Assembly (NCBI RefSeq): GCF_047675955.1
Contig: NC_132910.1
Coordinates: 108,731,143 to 108,795,142, forward strand
Direction of reading: 5' to 3'
DNA length: 64,000 nucleotides
From: Chlorocebus sabaeus
Taxonomy: Eukaryota; Chordata; Mammalia; Primates; Cercopithecidae
Positions 45,871 through 56,501 of this stretch are shown here, piece by piece. Position 1 is the first letter of the stretch; each line of letters begins with the position of its first letter. Made by a program: the position numbers and the translations under genes. Under the pieces are notes generated by a model. That model made no database searches and had not been told where the DNA came from. It saw only the letters and a program-made list of their open reading frames with translations.

Positions 45871-48800
45871 AAGTAAACCTGAAAGTTTATAAAACCCAAA
45901 GGAAAACATAGCAAATCTGACATCTATTTGACAAAAAGAAAAGCTTCAATGCTTTTTGCCTACAAGGGGGTAGTCAAGTAGATACAATAAAAGATGTTCC
46001 ATGGGATATAACACAGAAGAACTGGGATAATGATGCTGTCAGTTTTTAAATGGATATTTTGAAGCCCAAAGACTCTGAAACATGAGCACCACAGTTTGGG
46101 ATTTTATTTGAGTATATTACCTATAAGGATGTATGGTATTTGTAAAAGAAAGTTGTAGGAAAAATTTGATGAGAAAAAGACTTTTAGAAATGCACACAAC
46201 ATAAAGAATTTCAGACAGTTAATATGCGTGATCAATCAGGTTTGGATGCATCTTTACAAAGGAGAATTTTAGACACTTAATCTTAAATGAAGACCCAGGA
46301 TCCCTGGAGAAATTCACAATGAATGAAATAAGGGAAGTCATACAATTCCAGGCAAATTTTTCTTGTGGTTCATAGCTAACCCAATTCCTGAATTAAATAG
46401 ATATACTTATGCACATATGATTGATCACCTGGTAAAACGCTCAAGGAAACCTTCGTTCTTCTCTGGAGAAGGAGGAAGAGGAGGAGGAGAAGGAGGAAGA
46501 GGAGGAGAAGAAGGAGACAGAGAACATTTTTGCTGCTCTCCTTGTAGGTACATACTTCCATAAAGCCGCAGTTACAGCTCTAAATTTCTTCCTCCTCATT
46601 TTTCTCTCCCACTGAAACATGTCTTCCCTTCCAAAGAACGACAGCTTCCCTTTTAAGTATTTGCATCTGAGTTCAAAACTCAAGCAAACTTTTTTTTTTT
46701 TGTGTGCCCACTGGTGCTTCTTGTTTTTTGTATAACAGAGCACACTGTACATCTTAGAATAAAAGCATAGATTCAACTCAACCTAATTGAATAAAGATAA
46801 AACATTGGCTTACTTATGTAAGCAATTTACTTGATAAATTTAAAATAATGCAAAAATTGCAGATGTTCAACCAGTACTGCAGAGATACCATATGTCAGCT
46901 TCCATTCTGATTCTTTAGATAATCAAATTTGGAGTAAAGGGAGTAAAATTAGCTGCTAATAAATTAAACATGACTAGTATCTCATATCTTGAGACAGACC
47001 AAAGAACACATCCTATCCATTAAGCATTAGCAGTGAAAGTGAAGAAAGAAAATAATTTGCAGAGTATGTCACAACAAAATAGTTCAAGCGGATCCTTAGA
47101 TTTATGAGATGGCTTCCTCTATCCTTTATTTATGAATCAAATCCAAAATGGATGAAGAAATTACTTGTCAAGGATAGAGTGGAGGTAAATCGGAGCTTCT
47201 TTTCTTCTGCTATCTGCCCCACACAGGCAGAATGAAATCAGCTTCCTACAATAGTTCTATAAACAAATCCATCCAGCATATGCAACTTACTGACAACAAA
47301 TCAATATGCTTTCTGGATTCAGATCTGACAAAGCTTAATAGCAAACAAAAGATAATATTTCTCTGAAACAATTCTATACAATAGTACAAAAGATCTTTAT
47401 CAAGCTTTTCTTTCTAAATACCATTCATATCCTACCTCTTTCAAAAACGCTGACATTCTGCAGATGTCCTCTGATATAATATCTATAAGCTCCAAATAGC
47501 TTAAATTTACTTGTATATTACCCTAAAATTGTGTCAGCCTGTAGAAAGCTCTATGTGGTTTGCAGAAGCTAACATGAATTTTTAAAGATTCTCACATCAG
47601 TTTGTATTTACGTACTCCTTATTTGAAAGAATGGCATTCAAAAATTCATGCATATAGTTACATTAAAGGTGGGATTTTGCTAGGTTTTATCATATTCAGA
47701 GGAAGTGATTTCATGCCAAAGATACACATTTGTAGTTAAATCACATGTAGATGCACAGTGTCTAGAAATGCATTATTGTCACTAACCTGCTGTTTCATTT
47801 TCAGCCTCAGAATGTGAGGAGGAACTTGGAAAAATCCCCTTGCTAAGTATGAGGGGAAAGGTTTCTGGTGCCATCTGTTAAGTTTTAAAGTCCTCTATTG
47901 TACAGAAGAAAATATTATAAAGTATGTTCTTAATACCAACCTATCTAGAAATTCTGAGAAAGGCTCATCTTTATTTTGAAATTTCCCCGCCACCCCCCCT
48001 CAAAATAAACTTAAACTTTGCTAGGAATTTTCATACTGCCTACATGATAGAGAAGGTCTACCAATGGCCAGATTTGTAAATGAATAAAAAACAACACTGG
48101 GCATGGGGTGGAAGGGGGCCTTGTGGGAAAGCTAAATAAAAATTTCTAAATTTAACTGAGAGCATGTTTGACACTGAGCAAACATTATGTTGTATATTAG
48201 AGCACCCTTTTATTATAGTCTACGGACATTACAAAAGTAGTGAAGGACATTTTGTAGTATTAAAAAGGAAAATATTATTTTGGCCCAAACCATTATAGCT
48301 AAAGATAGAAGTAATGCAAGTGACACAGGAAGTTCCATTGATAACTGGGGTTATGGTAAGAAAATGCATTGTAACACCAATTAAAATAAAGTAAATGTGC
48401 ATAAAAACTCAAAATATATACTTTGAAGCAGATGAAATAAAAAGCTGTCATAATAAAGCGAAACAAGCCCAAACTGTCCTCCAGCAAGGAACCTGTGAGA
48501 ATAAAGGTGTGAGGAAAGATCTATATAGACAAACTTGGATGAAAGAAAGTTCTAGTTTTTCACCTCTTAGCAGATACGGTTTGTATGAAGACTTTAAGAG
48601 AGGCATAGCTATCCAAGCCCTCTTCCCTACCCAGTTCATAGGCCATAGGAGGGAAGCTCAGCAAAACCTTTCATCTCAATTCCAGGATTCCCATTTCTAC
48701 TCTCCTTCCTCTTCATGCTTGCTCCATTGTCCTGGACTGATTTGAGCTCTTCTTGGACTCAAATTTCCACCACCATAATCCTGACTTTGACATCCATTTG

Positions 48801-49709
48801 TGGCCAAATTTAATTTTATGACTCTCTAAAATTCTTTCCTGTATTCCTTTGCCTTTTCTGCATAGATTTTGCTTTCTCGACCCCTTGAATTCTGGCATCC
48901 CTCAGATAAGAAACGTCTGCCTCAACTTTCAGCACCAAGGAAGTCTACCTGCATTCAGTCAAGCCTCATGTCTCAAAGACACTGACACAATTAAGATGAT
49001 GTTTACAATAACATTTCATATCAGTTGAGACTCTTTCTTTGCAAGCTAGAGATCCCATTCTAACTAATTTATATGAAAAGAAACTTACTGGGAGTATTTT
49101 GGGAACCCACAGGTCAACAGGGCATACTAATGCATCAGATTTGAAAATACACAGAGACAGAGACTCACACCCCAGGACTAGAAAGTAAAAATTACGAGCA
49201 AGGTTTTCTAGCAAGAAGAGTCTAGTTAGCATGCAACTTCTGGTATAGATAAACATCAATCTTTTTTAGTCTATTATTCCCCTGTTTAAAATTGATATTC
49301 CATAGAGGGGGAGTCAAGTTGCCTAGCTTAAGGGATATGACTACTGGATTACAGTGTCATGAAGATATGTTCAAAGGGGAAAACGTAAATCCACAAAATA
49401 AAACTGAGATGCTCCTTAGAAAGAAAAGGTCAGATGAGCCAATAACAACATAATCATCCATTAGGCATCTAAAGAGAATGGTGGCCTGACCAGAGACTGT
49501 ATCTAGTCCCTATAATTACCTTAAAATTATATTTGTGAACTATTTCTTCTGTGTCTGATATATTGTTCAATTAGAATTTCAGGAAACCCCGTTAACTCCC
49601 CAAATTCATACACATTCTAATTAATCAAGGCCAAATATCTGACAGCTAGAGCAAGGTATTTTCATTGTAGTGGTAAAGATTACAAGGTTAAAATGGTAAC
49701 GTGCATGAT
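45871..49709. other. Long unique non-coding stretch
   Basis: About 3.8 kb with only a GGA-rich microsatellite (46464-46519) and a T run (46690-46700). Frames up to 116 codons (48395-48745, plus) lack recognisable domains. A decayed repeat may lie at 49030-49260 (GCAAGCTAGAGATCCCATTC at 49041), unassigned. Confidence 0.5.
46464..46519. repeat. (GGA/GAA)n purine-rich repeat
   Basis: GGAGAAGGAGGAAGAGGAGG and similar units. The Gly/Glu-rich and Ser/Leu-rich frames across it (46363-46563 plus, 46376-46561 and 46441-46776 minus) are compositional. Confidence 0.9.
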
Positions 49710-49915
49710 CAAATTAATCACTTAATATGAATGAAATTCTATTATTCAAGTTAGGCAGTTCTGTATACCTACTTCATTTAATTCCCACAAAATCTCTGCA
49801 GGTGGGTATTACTAGACATCTTTAAAGGTGGGAAAACTGAACTTAGAGACCTACAATACATTTAAATTTCTAAAGGCAACAGTATTTGAACCCAGATGTA
49901 TCTGCCTGTAAATAA
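49710..49915 (-). mobile_element. MIR SINE, antisense
   Basis: TACTTCATTTAATTCCCACA near 49771, GCAGGTGGGTATTACTAGAC at 49799, GTGGGAAAACTGAACTTAGA near 49828 and TATTTGAACCCAGATGTATC at 49883 are in antisense MIR order. Confidence 0.85.
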
Positions 49916-50104
49916 AATATTAGTTCCTGTGGAGTAAAATCCAGAAGTGGGGAACATGTGACACATGATTGTGGATCTGACCCAAAGGAAGCTAGGATAT
50001 AAATTGATAAGAGGATTTTTCAGTAGATTTAAAAGAAAAAAGCTTTTGCTTATAAATTTAAATTGGGAAATACGGAGATATCAGTCAGCTGGCATACACG
50101 TAGC
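49916..50104. other. Unique spacer
   Basis: Short unique segment between the MIR and an L2 fragment. Confidence 0.5.
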
Positions 50105-50345
50105 CAACTGCCTATTTAACATTTCCCCTTGCATGTCAAATAGGCATTTCCAAGTTAATATGCCAAAAATGAGACTCTTCATTTCTACCCTCAAACCTCT
50201 TTAATCTTTGATCTCTTTAATCTAAGCTCCAATAGTCTGTCCCACTTCAGCTCAGTAAATGGCACTATTATCAACCCACCTGCTCAAAAAGCTCCACCAT
50301 TAAATCGGTGTATAAAGATTTTATTTTGGAACCATCCTTTCAAAC
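50105..50345 (+). mobile_element. L2 LINE ORF2 fragment, sense
   Basis: The plus-strand frame near 50108-50204 reads CMSNRHFQVNMPKMRL, matching the conserved L2 segment after the RT domain (W-M-S-N-R-H-L-K-L-N). Downstream CAGCTCAGTAAATGGCACTA near 50249 and CTGCTCAAAAAGCTCCACCA near 50281 continue in L2 order. The frame ends at 50204. Confidence 0.82.
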
Positions 50346-50818
50346 AATAAGTGTCAAGAGGCTTGAGATGATTTTACCTTGTTAATCATTTCATCCCAGC
50401 TTCTTGTGACTGGCAAAAAGTAGATGGTAAATAAAATGGGTCTCATATTAATAAGAAGTTATGATTTAGATTATGACCAGAGCATCTTAGACTTAAATGT
50501 AATCAAAAGCTGGGCAATGGAAAAGTAGAGTCAAAAAAGTGGTTATGCAAGAAGTTAGAAGACACACTAAAAGAATTAAGAGACTGAGAGACCTGCCTTT
50601 TTAACAGAGGACCTTAAAATGAAGGTCCACCAACTCCTCCTCCGAGGGTCCAGATCTTTCAGTTTGAAGGACCTAGATGCTCACATTTGCTGCTCTAGAA
50701 TTCACATGATTTTCTGCCTCCCATGTTTCTTTCTATGTATTTAAAGCATTCCCTGCCCATAGTACTTACATTTCTGTGAGAGTCTTTGTTCTTTGCAACT
50801 ATAAAAAGTCCAGGGAAG
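50346..50818. other. Non-coding, no feature recognised
   Basis: Unique sequence ending with AAAAGTCCAGGGAAG, the left target-site copy of the following Alu. Confidence 0.55.
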
Positions 50819-50925
50819 GGCCAGGCATGCCTGTAATTCCAGCACTTTGGGAGGCCAAGTCGGTGGATAACCTGAGGTCGAATGTTCGAGACCAGCCTGC
50901 CTAACACAGTGAAACCCCGTCTCCA

Positions 50926-50962
<37 letters not shown>

Positions 50963-51136
50963 GGCCGGGCTTGGTGGCCGGCACCTGGAATCCCAGCCAC
51001 TCAGGAGGCTGAGGCAGGAGAATCACTTGAACCTGGGAGGCGGCGGTTGCAGGGAGCCAAGATTGTGCCCTTGCACTCCAGCCTGGGCAACAAGAGTAAA
51101 ACTCCATCTCAAAAAAAAAAAAAAAAAAAAAAAAAA
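50819..51136 (+). mobile_element. AluS with expanded middle poly-A
   Basis: Left arm GGCCAGGCATGCCTGTAATT (it lacks the usual 'cggtggctca' stretch), a linker of 31 A (50928-50958), right arm TGGCCGGGCTTGGTGGCCGG, GGAGAATCACTTGAACCTGG, CACTCCAGCCTGGGCAACAA and an A tail of 26 (51111-51136). AAAAGTCCAGGGAAG (50804-50818) and AAAATCCAAGGAAG (to 51146) are the target-site duplications. 'ATCACTTGAACC' fits AluS. Three nearby minus-strand frames of 61-123 codons are Alu-derived. Confidence 0.95.
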
Positions 51137-51259
51137 TCCAAGGAAGAAGTAAGAAAGAAGCTAAAAAGGAGTGGAGAAAGAGGAAGTTTTTTTTAAATGA
51201 TATTTTGGATAGGAAAGAAAGAGAGAATTTCAAGAAATAAAGAATTTCTAATGTGATAT
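51137..51259. other. Spacer between Alu and LTR12
   Basis: Short purine-rich unique segment ending in ATAT, the left half of a likely 4-bp target duplication for the LTR. Confidence 0.6.
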
Positions 51260-51716
51260 TGAGAGATGACAACGTGCTAGCGGCCCTCGCTTGCTCTCAG
51301 CGCCTCCCCGGCCTCGGTGTTCACTCTGGCCGCCCTTGACGAGCCCTTCAGCCTGCCACTGCGCTGTGGGGGCCCCTCTCCGGGGCTCGCGGAGTTCAGA
51401 GCCAGCTCTCTCTGCTTGCAGGGAGATGTGGAGGGAGAGGCACAGGTGGGAGCGGGGCCCGCGGGCAGCGCTCCTGGGCCGGCATGGGTTCTGGGTGGGT
51501 GGAGGCAGGATGGCGGGTCTCTGTCTCTTTCTCATTTCCCCTCTTTTCCTCTTGGTTGTCTGGGACGAGCTCCCTCTGGGTGACCAGAGTGCCCAGGCTA
51601 GGTGCCACAAAGTCCTGCCGCAGGTGCCAGTGAGAGGTGAAGCCGGCTGGGCTTCTGGAATGGGTTGGGACTTGGAGAAAACTTTCCCCTCCCTCTAGCT
51701 AAAGATTGTAAATGTA

Positions 51717-51916
51717 CCAATCAGCACTCTGTGTCTAGCTAATCTAGTGGGAACTTGGAGAACTTTACTGTCTAGCTAAGGGATTGTAAATGCAGCAATC
51801 AGTAGTCTGTGTCTAGCTAAAGGTTTGTAAATGCACCAATCAGCACCCTGTCAAAATGGACCAATCAGCTCTCTGTAAAATGGACCAGTCAGCTCTCTGT
51901 AAAATGGGCCAATTAG
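51717..51916 (+). promoter_or_regulatory. LTR12 U3 tandem CCAAT units
   Basis: CCAATCAG at 51717, 51836 and 51861; near-matches GCAATCAG at 51795, CCAGTCAG at 51885 and CCAATTAG at 51909. In ERV9 LTRs the repeated U3 unit carries NF-Y-type CCAAT and other activator sites. Three exact and three altered copies remain. Confidence 0.8.
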
Positions 51917-51940
51917 CAGGATGCTGGGTTCAGATAAGGG

Positions 51941-51948
51941 AATAAAAG
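51941..51948 (+). promoter_or_regulatory. LTR12 TATA-like box
   Basis: AATAAAAG at the U3 end, 25 bp after the last CCAAT-like unit, at the position where ERV9 LTRs place their initiation signal. Transcription would run to the right. Confidence 0.65.
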
Positions 51949-52027
51949 CAGGCTGTTTGAGCCAGCAGTGGCAACCCGCTCAGGTCCCCTTCCACACTGT
52001 GGAAAGTTTGTTCTTTTGGCTCTTCAC

Positions 52028-52033
52028 AATAAA
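52028..52033 (+). terminator. LTR12 poly(A) signal
   Basis: AATAAA within ACAATAAATCTTGC, the R-region polyadenylation hexamer of this LTR. In a solo LTR it would end transcripts that run through it from the left. Confidence 0.65.
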
Positions 52034-52153
52034 TCTTGCTGCTGCTCACTCTTTGGGTCCACGCTGCCTTTATGAGCTGTAACACTCACCCCGAAGGTCT
52101 GCAGCTTCACTTGTGAAGCCAGCGAGACCATAAACCCACCAATTCGGGACACA

Positions 52154-52547
52154 ATACGTCAAAGTATAGTCAAATGTGTAAAACTTTTAAAAGGGCCTAA
52201 TGGATATACAATTGGAAAGTTGTAAGTGTGAGTGTGTCTATGTGTGTGAGTGCATACTATATATGCATATGTTGTGGTGGTGGCAGTAGCAATGTCAGAA
52301 ATAGTGGGAGGAGGGGAAAAAACAGGAGCTAATGACAGATTGCAACTAACTTAAATGCCAATTTTGTTTTAACTCTTACAATAGATTGAACATAGATGAA
52401 TTGATTTTTTTTTGTTTTACCCTATCTTTAACAATGTAAAACATTAAATAAGATCTTCACAATCTCTTCTGAGATCTGTTTGCATTTTTCCTAAACATCA
52501 CTAGCAAAATCATTTCTGCAGATCCCTGTAAGTTTGCTTACTCATTA
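52154..52547. other. Spacer, no feature recognised
   Basis: Unique sequence with a GT-rich stretch near 52224-52250. Confidence 0.5.
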
Positions 52548-53225
52548 TATTAGTTTTTTGATTGTTGTGACAATTTAACATAGAGTCAGTAGCTTAAATG
52601 CACATGGAGTGTGTTATCCTATAGTTCTGTATGTCAAAAGTCTGGTACAGGTCCTAACGGGCTGCAAACAGGGTTTCAGCAGGGCTCTATTGCTTTTTGG
52701 AGTCTCTATAAGAGAATCCATCCATTCACTGGCCTTTTCCAGCTTCCAGATCAGGCTCTCATTCCTCAACTCCCAGCCATTTTCTCCACCTTCCAAGTAA
52801 GTAAAAGTGCATTAAGTCTTTTTCACATCACATCACCTTGACCTTCTCTTCTGCTTCGCTCTTCCACTTTTAAGAACCCTTGTGATTACATTGGGCCTAC
52901 GTGGATGATGTAAGATATTCTCTTCATTGAAAATAAAAAGCAGGCCGGGCGCGGTGGCTCAAGCCTGTAATCCCAGCACTTTGGGAGGCCGAGACGGCCG
53001 GATCACGAGGTCAGGAGATCGAGACCATCCTGGCGAATATGGTGAAACCCCGTCTCTACTAAAAAAATACAAAAAACTAGCCGGGCGAGGTGGCGGGCAC
53101 CTGTAGTCCCAGCTACTCGGGAGGCTGAGGCAGGAGAATGGCGTAAACCTGGGAGGTGGAGCTTGCAGTGAGCTGAGATCCGGCCACTGCACTCCAGCCT
53201 GGGTGACAGAGCGAGACTCCGTCTC

Positions 53226-53258
<33 letters not shown>

Positions 53259-53359
53259 GCAGATTAGCAACTATAATTCCATGTGGAACCTTAATTTCCC
53301 TTTGCCAGATAACAGGGATTAGGATGTGGATGTTTTGGAGACTATTGTTCAGCTTCCCA
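52548..53359 (-). mobile_element. MLT1-type MaLR solo LTR, antisense, split by Alu
   Basis: It opens TATTAGTTTTTTGATTGTTG (complement of the LTR 3' end) and runs through CTCTATAAGAGAATCCATCC near 52704, CTTCCACTTTTAAGAACCCT near 52861 and GTGATTACATTGGGCCTACG at 52882. After the Alu it continues GCAGATTAGCAACTATAATT at 53259 and CAGGGATTAGGATGTGGATG near 53312. It closes AGCTTCCCA at 53359. Same family and strand as 2393-2994. Frames at 52609-52841 are inside it. Confidence 0.82.
52943..53253 (+). mobile_element. AluY of Old World monkey type (AluYRa-like), full length
   Basis: Nearly intact: GGCCGGGCGCGGTGGCTCAA at the start, CTAGCCGGGCGAGGTGGCGG near 53077, GCGTAAAC at 53141-53148, GATCCGGCCAC at 53177-53187, then A tail with AAGAA units. 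Human AluY normally has GCGTGAAC and a different base order at the last site. The variants here are those I know from macaque/baboon AluYRa elements. AAAAAGCA at 52935 and 53254 is the target duplication. It lies inside the MLT1, so it is younger. Confidence 0.93.
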
Positions 53360-53764
53360 CGTTTACGTATCTCTTCAAGGGTGTTGCCTCAACTCCGTCA
53401 ATTTCAATCCATTCAGTATAATATCTAACATTCACTGAGTGCTACCACGTGCTAATCAGTGTGCCAAACATGTTATGATTTTAGTAACCATATAGAAAAT
53501 GTGTGTGGGGAGGGAGAGTGGAAAAGGGGGAGTTCACCTTGATTTTTATTTGTCTGCAACTTCCCATTCATACTTCATCTCGGCATGCAGTTCACTTCGT
53601 TTCCCTTCCTGCCTTCAGGGTTTTGGGCCAAAAGAAAATAATGTTCTTCTTAGAAACAATATATGAAAATACAATTTTCCTTCCCCAGCACAGTTGCACT
53701 TCACTGCAAGTATATGCCACATTGTCACCGCTGCTGGGCATGTGGCTACCTATAATCAGTTTTG
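53360..53764. other. Unique segment, possible MIR trace
   Basis: ATTCACTGAGTGCTACCACG near 53430 and GTGCCAAACATG near 53461 may be a short antisense MIR (about 53425-53490). The rest is unique. Frames at 53503-53937 run into the next Alu and are not genes. Confidence 0.45.
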
Positions 53765-54103
53765 TTTTGTTTTTTTTAATTGTTTTTGTTTGTTTTTTGT
53801 TTTGTTGTTGTTTGTTTGTTTTTTTGAGACAGAGTCTTGCTCTGTCGCCAGGCTGGAGTGCAGTGGCGCGATCTAGGCTCACTGCAACCTCCACCTTCCG
53901 AGTTCAAGCAATTCCCTTGCCTCAGCCTCCCGAGTAGCTGGGACTACAGGCACGTGCCACCACGCTCTGCTATTTTTTGTATTTTATTAGAGATGAGGTT
54001 TCACCGTGTTGGCCAGGATGGGTCTCAATCTCCTGAGCTGTGATCTACCGGCCTCGGACTCCCAAAGTGCTGGGATTGCAGGCATTAGTCACCACGCCTG
54101 GCC
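53765..54103 (-). mobile_element. AluS, full length, antisense
   Basis: A long T-rich tail with G interruptions (53765-53825), GAGACAGAGTCTTGCTCTGT, GGCTCACTGCAACCTCCACC, CCTCAGCCTCCCGAGTAGCT, then left arm CACCGTGTTGGCCAGGATGG and ending TTAGTCACCACGCCTGGCC. AATCAGTTTT (53754-53763) and AATCTGTTTT (54105-54114) are the target duplications. 'CAAGCAATTC' wording fits AluS. Confidence 0.94.
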
Positions 54104-54930
54104 CAATCTGTTTTTAAAACAGTAGTTTGTTCTATAATTTGATTTAAAAAGGTTTTGATATTCTAGAATTTAATTTGAATACCTTCATAGGATTGAACTG
54201 TGTGGCTGCAGGACCATGCTTTTTTATGGTGTTTTCTATTTCTGTTTCCAGGTAAAACTTTGTTATTATTATTAATGTTGTTTGGTTTAAAATACCATTA
54301 TGACCATAATCTGAAAGAAAAAAGGGAGGAAAAGTTGGAAGACGTGGGAATCTAACCTTATAGCAAGAGGTAGATGTTAAATACGTTTTTTTCATTGCTC
54401 TTCCCCTAAATCCTTTCTTCAGTTTCCTTTCTTTCTTACCCTCTTTTTTTCCTTTTTTTATTTCTTCTCTCTTTTCTTCCTTAATCAAAACATTAACAAA
54501 GCCCTCTTATATTCAGAGCTTTTAAAATTCTACTCTTCTGTTTTGAGAAACTTGTAAAAATGAGAACATTTTATTTAGAAAAGTTATTAATAAAATAGTA
54601 AGCCAAACAAAGAGATCAAGAAATATTTTTCTACATGTTCAGATTATGGTCATGATGGTATTTTAAATTAAAACACAAATTCAATTCCAGTTCAAAGACA
54701 TAGGAAATAAATGTTTTATGTAAAAAAGATTAAATTTAAAAAATGGATATTTATGGTCTATTACATAAAATTTGAATTTAATTGAAGAATTGAAAAACAA
54801 GAACTAAATCAAAGTAAAAGCTTTTTACCATTTTTCCTGGCAGTAAAATGTCTTTGTCATAAAGTATCAGAATCTTTAAATTCTTTCCATTTTCTGAGAT
54901 CAAGCATTTCATTTAAGCACAGACTTCTTT
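54104..54930. other. AT-rich non-coding, no feature recognised
   Basis: Unique sequence. The Lys-rich 114-codon minus frame (54144-54488) comes from a TTTCTTT-type pyrimidine stretch near 54410-54485 and is not a gene. Confidence 0.5.
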
Positions 54931-54978
54931 CTCCTAAGGCTGTTAATTATTACCCTCCTAAGGCTGTTAATTATTACC
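54931..54978. repeat. Perfect 24-bp tandem duplication
   Basis: The 24 bases at 54931-54954 (beginning CTCCTAAGGC and ending TTATTACC) are repeated exactly at 54955-54978. There is no third copy. This is a simple recent slippage or microhomology event, not a transposon. Confidence 0.97.
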
Positions 54979-55587
54979 AAGAATAAATAAGTTATCTACA
55001 AATCAGAGATGCACATTGGCACAGAGGATAAAATTTTACATCAATAAATTAGAGATCAAGCAATTGTTACTACAATGATTTAATATTTATTTATTTTTCA
55101 AACCAAATGGAATTGGTATTATAAAACAAAAGGTCAGTTTTTTATAACAACCAATACAGGACCAGATATTAAAAAGACTTTGATTTGATGTGTAGGTGTT
55201 ATTTCATTCTGTGGTACAGCAATTGCAAAATCTATCTATTTCTGGAGTTGCCCTGTACTTACCCTCCCATCACAATGCAGAGAACCCCAATGCTTGGTTA
55301 ATCACTCATGACTCCCCAAAGGCCAACTTTCAGTGGTACTAAGTGCTGCTTGCTTGTAATGCCCCACTTTCTGTGATTTCTCTCTCCCACCATCTTTTCC
55401 CACAAACATTTCTTGCTTACCTGATCCACATCAGGAGCTATGTGCTGAGAATTCAAATGTAATAAGGTTGTAAAAAGATTGGGCTCTTTCCCCTACAGAG
55501 TTCAGTCAAATGGAGAGAGAGACACTTATAAAGTGGTAAGTGGTTTCCTACAATGTCTTTCCAACTTTTTTGAACGCTCTCCATAAA

Positions 55588-55618
<31 letters not shown>

Positions 55619-56202
55619 GTTTCAATATAGTAGATACCTGTATCAGGAGAAAAAATAATTCACAAAGCATTATTTGCTATTGTTATGCATGATATACTCT
55701 GATATCCTCTATTTTATTTTTTCTATCTCTTTTCTTCAAGCTAACCATTAGGAAATTGTTTTAATGGCCCACTATGTTACAACTCAACATTAGAGAAATA
55801 TGGCTCTAGAAGATGCATGCAGGCAAACAATTCCAACAGATAGAGATACAGTATTTTGTATTTACCATGGCAACCCCAGTTGTTCAGAAAACTCCGTAGC
55901 ATAGATTAGCTATCCAACATCCACTAGTTGAATGGATTAATGGATGGTTGGAATAAATGTTTTAATCACTCCCAAACTTTTTACAGGTCATCAGGAAAAG
56001 TTTTACTACAGAGGGTAGACTTAGGAAAGATGTGAAAGATTAGCTGTATTTTTCAGAGAAAATTATTACCTAACTGCCTGTAATGATGGAGGCATGAGAA
56101 AACATGGAATGTTTGAGATGTAACAAGTAAATCAGAATGACTACCATTTTCCAAGGTGATGAACTCATTCAGCCCCTTAGCTTTAAAAAGCTTTAAATTT
56201 TG
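54979..56202. other. Non-coding with A/TA repeat
   Basis: Unique sequence with A12(TA)11 at 55585-55618. TTTACCATGGCAAC at 55861-55874 is a close match to the RFX X-box palindrome and belongs to no repeat I recognise. Confidence 0.5.
55585..55618. repeat. A12(TA)11 compound repeat
   Basis: Twelve A followed by eleven TA units, uninterrupted. It could be a retroinsertion tail that has lost its body, or simple slippage. Confidence 0.93.
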
Positions 56203-56501
56203 TTTGTTTGTTTTTTGTTTTTTTGAGACTGAGTTTCGCTGTGTCGCCCAGGCTGGAGTGCAGTTGCGCGATCTCAGTTCACTTCAAGCTCCGCCTCCCA
56301 GGTTCACACCATTCAACTGCCTCAAACTCGGAGCAGCTGGGACTACAGGCGCCCGCCACCACACCCGGCTAATTTTTTGTATTTCAGTAGGACAGGGTTT
56401 CACTGTGCTAGCCAGATGGTCTTGATCTCCCGAAATCGTGATCCGCCCGCCTCGGCCTCCCGAAGTGCTGGGATTACAGACGTGAGCCACCGCTCCCGGC
56501 C
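56203..56501 (-). mobile_element. AluY-like, full length, antisense
   Basis: T tail with G interruptions, GAGACTGAGTTTCGCTGTGT, AGCTCCGCCTCCCAGGTTCA, GACTACAGGCGCCCGCCACC, then CCGCCCGCCTCGGCCTCCCG and GACGTGAGCCACCGCTCCCG. TAAATTTT at 56194-56201 and 56502-56509 is a perfect 8-bp target duplication. 'AAATCGTGATCCGCCCGCCT' fits AluY. The frames on both strands are Alu-derived. Confidence 0.95.

Larger units (their letters stand above)
51260..52153 (+). mobile_element. Solo LTR12 (ERV9-type LTR), sense
   Basis: It starts TGAGAGATGACAACGTGCTA and ends AATTCGGGACACA, 894 bp. The order is that of ERV9 LTRs: GC-rich U3 front (51280-51620), GAGGTGAAGCCGGCTGGGCT near 51632, U3 tandem CCAAT units (51717-51916), TATA-like AATAAAAG at 51941, AATAAA at 52028 and the R/U5 phrase CTGCTGCTCACTCTTTGGGT. 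ATAT before and ATAC after suit a 4-bp target duplication. No internal retroviral genes are present. It is a solo LTR from LTR-LTR recombination. ORFs at 51291-51698 and 51248-51610 lie inside the LTR and are spurious. Confidence 0.95.

Noticed and set aside
47787..47850. Exon-like stretch: TGCTGTTTCATTTTCAG acceptor followed by a purine-rich segment and GTATGAG
   Set aside because: The segment is about 42 nt, and the donor-side bases are weak (CTAA before GTATGA). Such pairs are frequent in non-coding DNA.
51291..51698. 135-codon plus and 120-codon minus open frames in GC-rich sequence
   Set aside because: Both lie wholly inside the LTR12 U3 region. GC-rich sequence has few stops, and ERV LTRs of this type do not code for proteins.
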